This document shows positions 1 through 7,519 of a DNA stretch of 64,000 nucleotides, in pieces; position 1 is the stretch's first letter, and every line of letters begins with the position of its first letter. The translations under genes were made by a program, and so were the position numbers. Location of the stretch: contig JADJTP010000003.1 in NCBI GenBank assembly GCA_016711095.1, positions 620,001 to 684,000 of the forward strand. Reading direction: 5' to 3'. Under the pieces are notes generated by a model. That model was given only the letters and a program-made list of their open reading frames with translations. It was not told the DNA's origin and made no database searches. This DNA comes from Actinomycetales bacterium (GTDB lineage: Bacteria > Actinomycetota > Actinomycetes > Actinomycetales > Dermatophilaceae).

Positions 1-290
1 CTGCGTCGATTCCACCCGTACTGAAGGCCCGCGCCATCGAGCGACTGGGACCACGGTTGCGTGATGGCGTGCTGGTGGTCGTCGCCAGCGAGGAACGTTC
101 GCAACTGCGCAACCGCGTGGCTGCGCGCCGGCGTCTGACCGAGATCCTCTTTGCCGCGACCGCGCCGCCACCGCGTGAGCGGCGGCCCACCCGTCCCACC
201 CGGGCCTCCGGCGAACGGCGAATCGAGGACAAGAAGCGGCGTGGCTCTGTGAAGCGACTGCGCGGGAGGCGTGAGCACCGCGAGGAGTAG
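1..290 (+). CDS. arfB: ArfB-like peptidyl-tRNA hydrolase (ribosome rescue), C-terminal part
   Basis: The reading frame is open from the left edge of the window, so only the C-terminal 95 or so residues are visible. It runs ...IPPVLKARAIERLG..., through a segment with EERSQLRNR, and ends in a strongly basic tail with RIEDKKRRGSVKRLRGRR. That arrangement matches the end of the ArfB/YaeJ family, stand-alone class I release-factor-like proteins that hydrolyse peptidyl-tRNA on stalled ribosomes. The basic tail is the part that senses the empty mRNA channel. The GGQ motif would lie upstream of the window, so catalytic competence cannot be checked. The identification rests on the tail alone. Confidence 0.75.
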   Translation, partial: ASIPPVLKARAIERLGPRLRDGVLVVVASEERSQLRNRVAARRRLTEILFAATAPPPRERRPTRPTRASGERRIEDKKRRGSVKRLRGRREHREE

Positions 291-350
291 ATCCGCGTCG
301 GCGCCGCCTTTCGGGGGGATTCGACAGGTCGGCGGCCGACCTTGCCGACG

Positions 351-1406
351 CTAGGCGAGCGCCGCGCCGAGGAGGCTGAGGGTCTGCTCGCGGGCCGGGG
401 AACAGTCGGTTGGCGTGCCACGAAGTGCGCCCGCTACCGGGTGCACCATCACCTCGTCGACCCCGAAGGTGGTCGCGAGCGCGCGCAGTTCCGCAGCCGC
501 CGACTCGGGTGTCCCGATCACCCAGCGCTCCAGCATCTGACGCGCCAGGTCGCCGCGCTCCAAGGTGAGGTCGCTCTCTTCGACCTCCTCCACAAGCTGT
601 TGTGCGTGCAGCGGCTGACCGGAGCGCAGCGCGAGCATCGCCCGCAGGTTCGGCAGCGCTAGCCGGTCGGCCTCCTGCTGGGTGGGTGCCACGACGGCGT
701 TGACGGTGAGGAAGGTACGCGGCTCGGGGTGGTCGGCCGAGGGCTGGTACTCGTCGCGATACAGCGCGAGCGCCTCGGCCGTGCCCCGGCCGGAGAAGTG
801 GTGGGCGAACACGTAGGGCAGCCCCTTTTCAGCGGCGAGCCTGGCCGAGTAGTCGGACGATCCCAGCAACCAGACGGCCGGCACCGATGTCGCGTTCGGC
901 GTCGCCCGGAGCACGTGGGTCCTACCCGTCAGTCGAAGCCCGACGCCGTTGGGCGAAAGCATCGCCATGATGTTGTCGACATGCTCGGGGAAGCGCGCGA
1001 CCGCGTCATCCTCCACGCCGCCGCCGCCGTGTCGCAGCGCCCACGCGGTGACCTGGTCGGTGCCGGGCGCCCGTCCGATCCCGAGGTCGATCCGCCCGGG
1101 GTGGGCCGCCTCGAGGAGGGCGAACTGCTCGGCGACGACGAGCGGCGCGTGATTGGGAAGCATCACGCCGCCGGACCCGACGCGGATGCGCTCGGTGACC
1201 GCCGCCACCATCGCGACGAGCACCGGTGGGTTGGTCGCCGCCACTGCGGGCATGTTGTGGTGCTCAGCGAGCCAGTACCGCCGGAAGCCAAGCTGGTCGG
1301 CAACCTGGGCCAGTCGGCGGGTCGCGGCAAGGGCATCCGCGGTGCTCTGGTCGGTACGGACCGGCACGAGGTCAAGGACGGAGATGGCGGGGGAGGCGAC
1401 GTTCAC
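351..1406 (-). CDS. LLM-class flavin-dependent oxidoreductase (MsnO8 type)
   Basis: A 351-residue protein of the bacterial luciferase-like monooxygenase superfamily. The N-terminal strand is followed by the typical RYWLAEHHNMP motif near residue 45. Then come GSGGVMLPNHAPLVVAEQFALLE and HPGRIDLGIGRAPG, which are signatures of the MsnO8-type F420/FMN-dependent subgroup. Such enzymes are soluble TIM-barrel oxidoreductases; the substrate cannot be deduced. The start is a GTG preceded by a G-rich stretch and is only moderately certain. The gene stands alone, with about 80 bases to the sigma-factor gene on its upstream side. Confidence 0.85.
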   Translation of the reverse strand: MNVASPAISVLDLVPVRTDQSTADALAATRRLAQVADQLGFRRYWLAEHHNMPAVAATNPPVLVAMVAAVTERIRVGSGGVMLPNHAPLVVAEQFALLEAAHPGRIDLGIGRAPGTDQVTAWALRHGGGGVEDDAVARFPEHVDNIMAMLSPNGVGLRLTGRTHVLRATPNATSVPAVWLLGSSDYSARLAAEKGLPYVFAHHFSGRGTAEALALYRDEYQPSADHPEPRTFLTVNAVVAPTQQEADRLALPNLRAMLALRSGQPLHAQQLVEEVEESDLTLERGDLARQMLERWVIGTPESAAAELRALATTFGVDEVMVHPVAGALRGTPTDCSPAREQTLSLLGAALA

Positions 1407-1483
1407 CCCCGATGCAGCGGTGCCGCTGGCGGCGCTATTCCCCGGTATGCCGCAGCGGCTTCCCTAACCTGGGTATCTCGGAT

Positions 1484-2317
1484 TTAGGAGGCAGCCGGGG
1501 TGTAGGTAACTCCGAGTTCATCGCGCAGCCGGGCCAAGATGCTCGACAGTAGCCGGGAGACCTGCATCTGGCTCACGCCGAACTGATGGCCGATCTGCTT
1601 CTGGGAGAGACCGTCAACGAAGCGGCGCCGAATGATCAGCCGCTCGCGGTCGGTCAGCTTGGTCAGCGCGGGGTGGAGCCACGCAGCAGTCTCTACAGCC
1701 GTGTAGGGATCGCTTTCGTCAGGCAGAGCGTCGCCTAGCGAGTCGCCGGAGTCGGCATGGGTGGGTACATCCAGTGAAAGGGGGGTGTAGCCACCACCCG
1801 CGACCACTGCCTCCGACAGCTCTCGCGTCTCGATCCCCAGCTCGCGAGCCACTTCCACAGGCGACGGCGCCCTGCGAAGCCTCTGCTGCAAGTCTGGTTC
1901 GACCAACCGCAGTCGGCCGTTCAGCTCTTGGACGCGGCGGGGCGGCCGGATGACCCAACCTTGATCGCGAAAGTAGCGCTTGATCTCCCCAGCGATTGTC
2001 GGCTTGGCAAAGGCTTCAAAATCCGGGCCCGCACCCGTGCGATACCCGATGACCGCCTTGAGCAGGCCAAGCCGACCCACCTGGACCAGGTCGTCCCAAT
2101 CAACGCCGCGGCCCGCATACCTCGCCGCAATGCCGTCTGCCAGGCGCAGATTCAGGAGCACTAGTTGTTCTTGTAGTTCGCGTCTTTCACGGTCGTTGTG
2201 ACTACCGGCGAGGCGGATCAGGGCGGACTCAGTGAGAGCATGACGCTCGTGGCGAGAGCCTCCAGGCTGCACAGCAACCGAGACGGAAGGGTTGGGAGGG
2301 GTGGTCAGCGACATCAT
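1484..2317 (-). CDS. SigB/SigF/SigG-family RNA polymerase sigma factor
   Basis: A stress-type sigma-70 factor of about 277 residues. Region 2 is visible as RYAGRGVDWDDLVQVGRLGLLKAV, region 3 around the APSPVEVARELG stretch, and the region 4 helix-turn-helix as LSQKQIGHQFGVSQMQVSRLL. The ATG at 2317 is preferred because the longer frame would need a TTG start and adds a low-complexity, unconserved stretch. No anti-sigma or anti-anti-sigma gene is adjacent, so any partner-switching control is encoded elsewhere. Candidate target promoters of the SigB/F type lie at 3807, 3888 and 5651, within 3.5 kb. Confidence 0.9.
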   Translation of the reverse strand: MMSLTTPPNPSVSVAVQPGGSRHERHALTESALIRLAGSHNDRERRELQEQLVLLNLRLADGIAARYAGRGVDWDDLVQVGRLGLLKAVIGYRTGAGPDFEAFAKPTIAGEIKRYFRDQGWVIRPPRRVQELNGRLRLVEPDLQQRLRRAPSPVEVARELGIETRELSEAVVAGGGYTPLSLDVPTHADSGDSLGDALPDESDPYTAVETAAWLHPALTKLTDRERLIIRRRFVDGLSQKQIGHQFGVSQMQVSRLLSSILARLRDELGVTYTPAAS

Positions 2318-2487
2318 CCGGGGTCCGTTCCAATGAGAACCGGGAGATGGCGCCGCTTCTGGACCACCGGTGAGTGCAATCAGTGAAGCATGTATCGGGC
2401 CCGGCGACAACTACCTCCCCGGTTGTCGAGTTCCTTCCCGGGTGCCCTCCGGAGCCGCGTGCCGATCCCGGTGCCGGTGCCGGTGGC

Positions 2488-3078
2488 TCACTGAAGAACC
2501 TCGTAGTCGATGGGCTTGCAGCTCCCTCCGTTCGACTTCTCCGCCGAGCAAGCGGTGATCCCCAAGACCAAATCCATCTGGGCCTCGACGGCGAATCGAG
2601 CGCCGGCCACCGAGGTCGGGGGGTCGATATGCAGCTCACCGTCTGGGTCCCACCACGTGTTCATGAAGACGTTGAACGTGGTGCCGATCTGGTCGGCTTC
2701 GACGTTGAAGGGCCCGAGGGCCTCGATCAGGTTTGCCAAGCAGCTGCGGTGGGGCGCGCCGCCGAAGTCTGGGTAGAGGATGTCGAACGTCTCCTGGCTA
2801 CATGGGGTGAGCAGGAAGTCGTGCCGACCGCACGTGTCCTCCACGATGCGGAGCATGGGTCGACTGCGGTTGCTCCAGAGCAGGTCCCCCAGGCCGAAGG
2901 TCAGCCGGTTCGCGTAGTCGATACTGCGACCGCTCGACAGGACCTCTCTCGGATCCTCTGCGCTGGCGCAGAAGAGGTCGCTGACCTGCCCCCCTAGAGG
3001 GTCGATGATCGCGACCCGCGCCCCCTTGGCAAGCTCAACGCCGACCCCCGTCTGGGGCGCGAGCCGAAGAATCGTCAC
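2488..3078 (-). CDS. DUF1989 (urea carboxylase-associated) family protein
   Basis: A 196-residue DUF1989 protein. It shows the family landmarks KGARVAIIDPLGGQVSDLF near the N-terminus, RPMLRIVEDTCGRHD in the middle, and HRSCLANL, where the Cys is conserved. It ends with FNVFMNTWWDPDGELHI. Characterised DUF1989 members include subunits of carboxyguanidine deiminase and urea-amidolyase-associated proteins, so guanidine- or urea-like substrates are plausible but not shown. The start is GTG at 3078, which forms a GTGA overlap with the stop of the upstream gene. A GAGGGGG ribosome binding site precedes it, indicating translational coupling to the GntA-like gene. Confidence 0.85.
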   Translation of the reverse strand: MTILRLAPQTGVGVELAKGARVAIIDPLGGQVSDLFCASAEDPREVLSSGRSIDYANRLTFGLGDLLWSNRSRPMLRIVEDTCGRHDFLLTPCSQETFDILYPDFGGAPHRSCLANLIEALGPFNVEADQIGTTFNVFMNTWWDPDGELHIDPPTSVAGARFAVEAQMDLVLGITACSAEKSNGGSCKPIDYEVLQ

Positions 3079-3797
3079 GAGTCCCCCTCGACACCATTGA
3101 CTGGGCCGCGGTGGCGCTGGCGGAAGTCGGGTGCCCACCCCGGGCCGACGTCCCGCCCCGAGTACTGCCGCGCCTCCGATGACCGGCCGTGGTCATCGAC
3201 CATCGGGTTGAGGTTCCCCTGGAGACGCTGGTCGCGACGGCGGATCGCGTCCCGCATCGGCTCGAACTGCCCCGAACGGCGAAGCATCTCGAACTGCTCA
3301 TGAAGGTTGAACACCAGCATGGGGAACGGGGTTCGACGAGCCAGCCGCGACGCACGCGGGTGCATCCCGATCACGAAGTACGCGCGGCCCCCGACCGAGA
3401 ATCCGAAGTGACCACTGCTCGGATCCGGCGAGACCCCGCTACTCCACGGCTGATCGTCCTGGTCGTGGACACCCTGCAGTTGACGCCACAGCAACCGCTC
3501 AAACTGCCGCTCGTCACAAATAACCGGCCCTCGGAATGCCGCTGCGAACGAGGCAAACCCCGCGTCCAGGTCAACGTCCTCCGCGAACTGAGTCAAGTGC
3601 GTCACTAGGTCGCGGGCCGCCGCGGCAGAGCCCAGCTCGCCGAAGGCCCCCACCGTGACACGGCCCCTTCGGACGGCGGACCGAGCGCCGAGACAGGGGT
3701 ATTGGGGCAACAAGACCTTGTCCCCGATGACCGCGAGGACCCCCTCCGGGGTCCAGCGGCTAGGGATGTCCTCGAGCACCAGCGGCTGCGCTGCCAT
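3075..3797 (-). CDS. YqcI/YcgG family protein (GntA-like heme-dependent N-hydroxylase family)
   Basis: A 240-residue member of the YqcI/YcgG family. Characteristic segments are the YPCLGARSAV motif near residue 30, the central ICDERQFERLLWRQLQ stretch, the HFGFSVGGRAYFVIGMHPRASR core, and PFPMLVFNLHEQFEMLR. The family includes GntA, a heme-dependent N-hydroxylase of guanitoxin biosynthesis; B. subtilis YqcI and YcgG have no known function. The ATG at 3797 is chosen because the 30 residues before it are Arg-rich and unlike the family. The gene is translationally coupled to the DUF1989 gene, so the two probably act together. A SigB/F-like promoter ends about ten bases before the start. Confidence 0.8.
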   Translation of the reverse strand: MAAQPLVLEDIPSRWTPEGVLAVIGDKVLLPQYPCLGARSAVRRGRVTVGAFGELGSAAAARDLVTHLTQFAEDVDLDAGFASFAAAFRGPVICDERQFERLLWRQLQGVHDQDDQPWSSGVSPDPSSGHFGFSVGGRAYFVIGMHPRASRLARRTPFPMLVFNLHEQFEMLRRSGQFEPMRDAIRRRDQRLQGNLNPMVDDHGRSSEARQYSGRDVGPGWAPDFRQRHRGPVNGVEGDS

Positions 3798-3806
3798 GAC
3801 CTGGAT

Positions 3807-3831
3807 GTACCCAACCGGGCGTCGACGAAAC
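3807..3831 (-). promoter_or_regulatory. Putative SigB/SigF-type promoter for the GntA-like gene
   Basis: On the minus strand the sequence reads GTTTCG, 13 bases, GGGTAC. This fits the SigB/SigF consensus (GTTT, 12-15 bases, GGGTA). The -10 element ends only about nine bases before the ATG at 3797, so the transcript would be leaderless or nearly so. The spacing equals that of the promoter-like sites at 3888 and 5651. Confidence 0.45.
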
Positions 3832-3887
3832 CGGCGAGCCCCTCGCAGGCAGGCATACCCCCGGTTGCTCCTTCGCTCGAGTCGCAC

Positions 3888-3912
3888 GTTTCAGCGGCGA
3901 GGCGGTGGGTAT
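3888..3912 (+). promoter_or_regulatory. Putative SigB/SigF-type promoter for ndh
   Basis: GTTTCA, 13 bases, GGGTAT is an almost perfect match to the SigB/SigF promoter consensus. It lies 52 bases before the ATG of the type II NADH dehydrogenase gene and points towards it. A SigB/F-type sigma factor gene lies 1.6 kb away. Confidence 0.6.
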
Positions 3913-3964
3913 CGTCCACCTGGCTTAGGTGCCCAGTTCCGGCCCGAACAGACCAGGAGTAGGG

Positions 3965-5350
3965 ATGTCTAGAGACTCCGTCGTCATGTTGAAGGAAGAC
4001 CACAAGGAGGTCCCCCAAACCTCCCCGCGTCATCGCGTCGTCGTCATTGGATCCGGCTTCGGCGGCCTGTTCTTCGCCCGTGCGATGCGCCGGACCGACG
4101 CGGATATCACGCTCATCGCCCGGACGTCCCACCACCTCTTCCAGCCGCTGCTGTACCAGGTGGCCACCGGGATCCTGTCGCAGGGGGAGATCGCTCCGGC
4201 GACGCGCGAAATCCTCGCGCGCCAGAAGAACGCCCGGGTCATCCTCGGCGATGTCACCGGGATCGATGTAGGCGCAAGAACCGTGACGAGTGAGCTGCTG
4301 GGACAGCAGGTTGTCACGGCATACGACTCGCTCTTGGTCGCCGCCGGCGCGGGCCAGTCCTACTTCGGCAACGCCCACTTCGCGCGCCACGCACCGGGCA
4401 TGAAGAGCATCGACGATGCTCTTGAGCTCCGCGGGCGGATCTTCGGCGCCTTCGAAGCGGCCGAGATCGCCGAGAGCGAGGCGGAGCGGGGCCGCCTCCT
4501 CACGTTCGTGATCGTGGGCGCAGGCCCGACAGGTGTCGAGATGGCCGGTCAGATCGCCGAACTCGCCAGTCGCACCCTAAAACGCGACTTCCGCTCCATC
4601 GATCCGGGGGCAGCTCGGGTCATCCTCCTCGACGCCGCGCCGGCCGTGCTGACGAGTTTCGGCGAAAAGCTGGGGGACCACGCGCGATCGCGCCTCGAGA
4701 AGATGGGCGTTGAAGTGATGCTCGCGACGATGGTCACCGACCTCGATGCGGCGAGCGTCACCGTGCGTGATCCCGATGGTGGGTCCCGCCGCATCGCGGC
4801 CGTCACCAAGGTCTGGGCAGCGGGCGTCGCGGCATCACCTCTCGCCGGGCAGCTCGCAGAGCAGACCGGCGCCGGTCTCGATCGCGCTGGTCGCATCGAG
4901 GTTCAGGGCGACCTCACCCTGCCGGGGCACCCCGAGGTGTTCGTCGTCGGTGACATGGCTGCCCTCAAGGACTGTCCGGGCGTCGCGCAGGTCGCCATCC
5001 AGGGTGCCCGATATGCCGCTGACCAGATCAGCCGTCGCTTGGACGGCCAGCCGGCGCGCGGTCCGTTCAAGTACTCGGACAAGGGCTCGATGGCGACGAT
5101 CTCTCGCTTCTCCGCCGTCGCGAGCATCGGTCGGTTCCAGTTCGGCGGCTTCATCGCGTGGCTGCTGTGGCTGGCGATCCACATCGCCTACATCGTGGGC
5201 TTCAAACACAGAGTGACCACTCTGCTGCACTGGGCGGTGAGCTTCCTGGGACGCGGTCGAGCGGAGCGCGCGACCACCGAACAACAGGTCTTTGCGCGCA
5301 ATGCGATCGACGATCTTGGGGAAGGCTATTCACCCACGTTGCCTCGTTAG
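3965..5350 (+). CDS. ndh: Type II NADH dehydrogenase (NAD(P)/FAD-dependent oxidoreductase)
   Basis: A 461-residue NDH-2-type flavoprotein that passes electrons from NADH to quinone without pumping protons. The first FAD-binding motif is VVVIGSGFGGLFFAR near residue 25. The NADH-binding motif is FVIVGAGPTGVEMAGQIAELA near residue 178. The C-terminal FVVGDMAALKD and the membrane-associated segment FIAWLLWLAIHIAYIVGF are typical of the family. The ATG at 3965 follows AGGAGTAGGG, a better start than the longer frame. The gene diverges from the GntA-like/DUF1989 pair and has its own SigB/F-like promoter, suggesting stress induction of this respiratory bypass. Confidence 0.92.
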   Translation: MSRDSVVMLKEDHKEVPQTSPRHRVVVIGSGFGGLFFARAMRRTDADITLIARTSHHLFQPLLYQVATGILSQGEIAPATREILARQKNARVILGDVTGIDVGARTVTSELLGQQVVTAYDSLLVAAGAGQSYFGNAHFARHAPGMKSIDDALELRGRIFGAFEAAEIAESEAERGRLLTFVIVGAGPTGVEMAGQIAELASRTLKRDFRSIDPGAARVILLDAAPAVLTSFGEKLGDHARSRLEKMGVEVMLATMVTDLDAASVTVRDPDGGSRRIAAVTKVWAAGVAASPLAGQLAEQTGAGLDRAGRIEVQGDLTLPGHPEVFVVGDMAALKDCPGVAQVAIQGARYAADQISRRLDGQPARGPFKYSDKGSMATISRFSAVASIGRFQFGGFIAWLLWLAIHIAYIVGFKHRVTTLLHWAVSFLGRGRAERATTEQQVFARNAIDDLGEGYSPTLPR

Positions 5351-5650
5351 GGCCTGTATGCCGCTCGACGACCCCGCCCTCAAGAGCCGGCGAGTGTCTG
5401 AGCGCGGCCGTGGCCTGGCCGTGGTTGTCGTTGGAGCCCGGGCTGGCACCCCCCCGGTACTGGACGGAGTGAGATATCAGCGGGTGGGTAGATACAAGTA
5501 GGCCGTCCCCGAGTCCAACAGCGCGGCTCGGGGACGGTCGCGGCCACGCCGCCAGTTCGCATGGGCATGTCGATCAACTGGCAGCCGGCGTTGGAGGCCA
5601 TGCTCGCGGCGACCCTGGAGTCGTCGGCCAACAGACTCCGCGCCGACGAG
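5351..5650. other. Non-coding stretch between ndh and csbD
   Basis: No convincing gene is present. The stretch holds a strong hairpin (5503-5537). A 31-codon frame from the ATG at 5561 to 5656 reads MGMSINWQPALEAMLAATLE and onwards, but has no clear ribosome binding site and is not called. The part nearest csbD leads into a SigB/F-like promoter. Confidence 0.5.
5503..5537. terminator. Perfect 11-bp stem-loop downstream of ndh
   Basis: CCGTCCCCGAG and CTCGGGGACGG form a perfect 11-bp stem around a 13-base loop, about 150 bases after the ndh stop. There is no U-tract, as is usual for actinobacterial terminators. It may end the ndh transcript; the direction is not decided by the sequence. Confidence 0.5.
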
Positions 5651-5675
5651 GTTTAGTTCCGTCCTCACGGGGAAT
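5651..5675 (+). promoter_or_regulatory. Putative SigB/SigF-type promoter for csbD-glsB
   Basis: GTTTAG, 13 bases, GGGAAT resembles the SigB/SigF consensus with one substitution in the -10 element. It lies 55 bases before the CsbD start, the same geometry as at ndh. CsbD is a classic SigB-regulon member in Bacillus. Confidence 0.45.
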
Positions 5676-5730
5676 GACTCTGATGTCAAAGATCCACCAA
5701 GGAATCAGACCCACCAGGAAGGCGCAGCTC

Positions 5731-5907
5731 ATGAGCACCACCGACGACGCCAAGAACATGGCCCAAGAGGCCAAAGGCAAGATCAAGGAAGGCGCTGGCA
5801 AGGTCAGCGACAACGAGCGTCTCGAGGCTGAAGGCAAGGCCGATCAGGTCGGCGCGAACCTCAAGCAAGCCGGCGAGAAGGTCAAGGACGCCTTCAAGAA
5901 CCGCTGA
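5731..5907 (+). CDS. CsbD family general stress protein
   Basis: A 58-residue hydrophilic, Lys/Glu/Ala-rich protein with the CsbD pattern: AQEAKGKIKEGAGKVSDNERLEAEGKADQ, then LKQAGEKVKDAF. CsbD-like proteins accumulate under general stress; the molecular role is unknown. The start at 5731 follows AGGAAGG; the longer frame upstream lacks family similarity. It is followed after 28 bases by a GlsB/YeaQ-type membrane protein gene, probably in one transcript. Confidence 0.88.
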   Translation: MSTTDDAKNMAQEAKGKIKEGAGKVSDNERLEAEGKADQVGANLKQAGEKVKDAFKNR

Positions 5908-5935
5908 TGTCCTCAACTCTTCAAAGGAGAATCAC

Positions 5936-6199
5936 ATGATCTCATCCATTATCAGCGCCATCGTCGTGGGTGCCGTGATCGGAGCCCTGGGACGCCTGGT
6001 GGTGCGCGGCCGGCAGCACATCTCGATCTTGGTGACCATCGTCATCGGCATCGTCGCTGCCTTGATCGGCACCTTCATCGCTAACGCTCTTGGCGTCGGC
6101 AACACCAGCGGGATCGACTGGATCAAACTGGTCATCCAGGTTGTTCTCGCCGCGATCGGCGTGTCCCTTTATGCCGGGCGCAGCACTCGGACGGTCTGA
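5936..6199 (+). CDS. GlsB/YeaQ/YmgE family stress-response membrane protein
   Basis: An 87-residue integral membrane protein with three hydrophobic segments. The first contains AIVVGAVIGALGRLVV, and ITIVIGIVAALIGTFIANALGV follows, the glycine-rich pattern of the transglycosylase-associated/YeaQ family. An AAAGGAGA ribosome binding site precedes the ATG by six bases. It lies downstream of csbD in a probable two-gene stress operon. The exact function of the family is not known. Confidence 0.88.
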   Translation: MISSIISAIVVGAVIGALGRLVVRGRQHISILVTIVIGIVAALIGTFIANALGVGNTSGIDWIKLVIQVVLAAIGVSLYAGRSTRTV

Positions 6200-6315
6200 C
6201 TGTCGACCCGGGCGGAGAGCTCGCGGCGTGCGCCATGCCTCAAGGTGTGAGCACTATGCGAGCGCTCGTCAGGAACCTGACGGGCTCACAGGCGTTGGCC
6301 TGCGGACCCGTCTGA

Positions 6316-6576
6316 TCAACGCGAAGGCGTCCGTGAGGGTCGGCTCGGGAGGGTCCGGGTCGTCAGCCAGACAGACCCGGCCCACCGCGCTGGCAGCAGG
6401 CCGGTCTCGGCGCCATCAAAGATGACGCGCCGCCAAAGGGACGATCCCGTGAGCACGACCACGCGCTCGTAGAGCTCCGCCACGTCCACGGTCACCGAGA
6501 CCCAGTCCCCGGGGTGAACACGGCTTAGAGAGTCGCCGCAGTCTTGGGAAGTGCGGTCACACTCGGCCCAACTCAT
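6316..6576 (-). CDS. Hypothetical protein, 86 residues
   Basis: No family is recognised. The central part (VHPGDWVSVTVDVAELYERVVVLTGSSLWRRVIFDG) reads like a folded beta-rich protein. Its third codon positions are almost all G or C, which supports real coding. The start is ATG, but no strong ribosome binding site is seen. The gene lies opposite to glsB and the ECF sigma gene. Its start region overlaps the putative ECF41 promoter at 6555-6581 on the other strand. Confidence 0.4.
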   Translation of the reverse strand: MSWAECDRTSQDCGDSLSRVHPGDWVSVTVDVAELYERVVVLTGSSLWRRVIFDGAETGLLPARWAGSVWLTTRTLPSRPSRTPSR

Positions 6577-6581
6577 CCGTC
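6555..6581 (+). promoter_or_regulatory. Putative ECF41-type promoter (autoregulation)
   Basis: GGTCACA, 16 bases, CGTC closely matches the ECF41 promoter consensus as I recall it (TGTCACA, 16 bases, CGTC). It sits about 30 bases before the ECF41 sigma gene. The same motif with the same spacing precedes the DUF1059 gene downstream. Confidence 0.5.
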
Positions 6582-6609
6582 AGGGGGGTGACCGGCAGAT
6601 GGTGGAAGG

Positions 6610-7455
6610 GTGGAGGTCGTGGACCAGACGGATATGTTCGAGGCTGAGCGGCCGCGCTTGGTAGGGATCGCGAGCCGGGTGCTCAGCGACCACGCCGAGG
6701 CACAGGACGTCGTGCAGCAGGCGTGGTTGCGCCTGCACACGACGGACGTTGTGATCGATAGCCTGCCGGCCTGGCTGACGACCGTGACCACCCGGCTGTG
6801 CCTGGATCGGCTGCGATCACGGACCCCGGTACCCGTGGATTACGTCGAGCCAAAGGAGCACGCCACCGATCCGGCCGATGACGTCGCCCTCGCCGAGACC
6901 GTCGGTCTTGCCCTGCACGTCGTGCTCGACCGGCTCTCCCCGCGCGAACGGGTCGCCTTCGTGCTCCACGACAGTTTCGGGTTCGAGTTCCCGACGATCG
7001 CGGCGCTGCTGGACACCACGCCGGCGGCCGCACGCAAGCTGGCATCGCGGGCACGAGCCAAGGTCACCCAGCCTCAGCTCGAGGACCGCCTAGCCGATTG
7101 GGAAGTGGTCGACGCCTTCATGGCGGCAGCCAAGAACGGCGACTTCGATCGGTTGCTGCGACTGCTGGCACCCGACGCCCACGTGACCGCTGACGACGCC
7201 GCGGTCCTCATGGGCACACCTGCGCAGATCCAGGGCCGCGATGAGGTGGCGGCGTTCTTCAACGGCAGTGCCAAGGCCACACTCCCGGTCTTCGTCGGTG
7301 ACCGACCCGGCACCGCCTGGTTCCACCTCGGCGCGGCCAAGGTTGTCTTCGACTTCACCATTGGCGACGGCCTCGTGCGCGCCATCACTTTCCGTGCCGC
7401 GCCCGACGTCCTCTCGCGAGTCGTTCGCCGAGACCGCGGGCGACCGCGCGGCTGA
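6610..7455 (+). CDS. ECF41/SigJ-type sigma factor with SnoaL-like C-terminal extension
   Basis: A 281-residue extracytoplasmic-function sigma factor. Region 2 spans LVGIASRVLSDHAEAQDVVQQAWLRLH and region 4 spans LSPRERVAFVLHDSFGFEFPTIAALLDTTPAAARKLASRA. A NTF2/SnoaL-like domain follows (VVDAFMAAAKNGDFDRLLRLLAPDAHVTAD onwards), which in ECF41 proteins replaces the anti-sigma factor and modulates activity. The canonical WLPEP linker and DGGGR tail motifs are not obvious here, so the protein may be a variant. The GTG start is uncertain; GTG at 6619 or ATG at 6634 are alternatives. Confidence 0.88.
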   Translation: MEVVDQTDMFEAERPRLVGIASRVLSDHAEAQDVVQQAWLRLHTTDVVIDSLPAWLTTVTTRLCLDRLRSRTPVPVDYVEPKEHATDPADDVALAETVGLALHVVLDRLSPRERVAFVLHDSFGFEFPTIAALLDTTPAAARKLASRARAKVTQPQLEDRLADWEVVDAFMAAAKNGDFDRLLRLLAPDAHVTADDAAVLMGTPAQIQGRDEVAAFFNGSAKATLPVFVGDRPGTAWFHLGAAKVVFDFTIGDGLVRAITFRAAPDVLSRVVRRDRGRPRG

Positions 7456-7457
7456 CA

Positions 7458-7484
7458 CGTCACGACCTGCCCACTTCGAACGTC
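7458..7484 (+). promoter_or_regulatory. Putative ECF41-type promoter for the DUF1059 gene
   Basis: CGTCACG, 16 bases, CGTC has the same layout as the site at 6555 and ends 35 bases before the DUF1059 start. ECF41 factors typically control a single gene next to their own. Confidence 0.45.
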
Positions 7485-7519
7485 AGCACATCAGGACACA
7501 CCCCGATAAGGAGACGACC

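Noticed and set aside
5561..5656. 31-codon gene upstream of csbD
   Set aside because: No ribosome binding site, and its stop overlaps a putative promoter element; left as part of the non-coding region.
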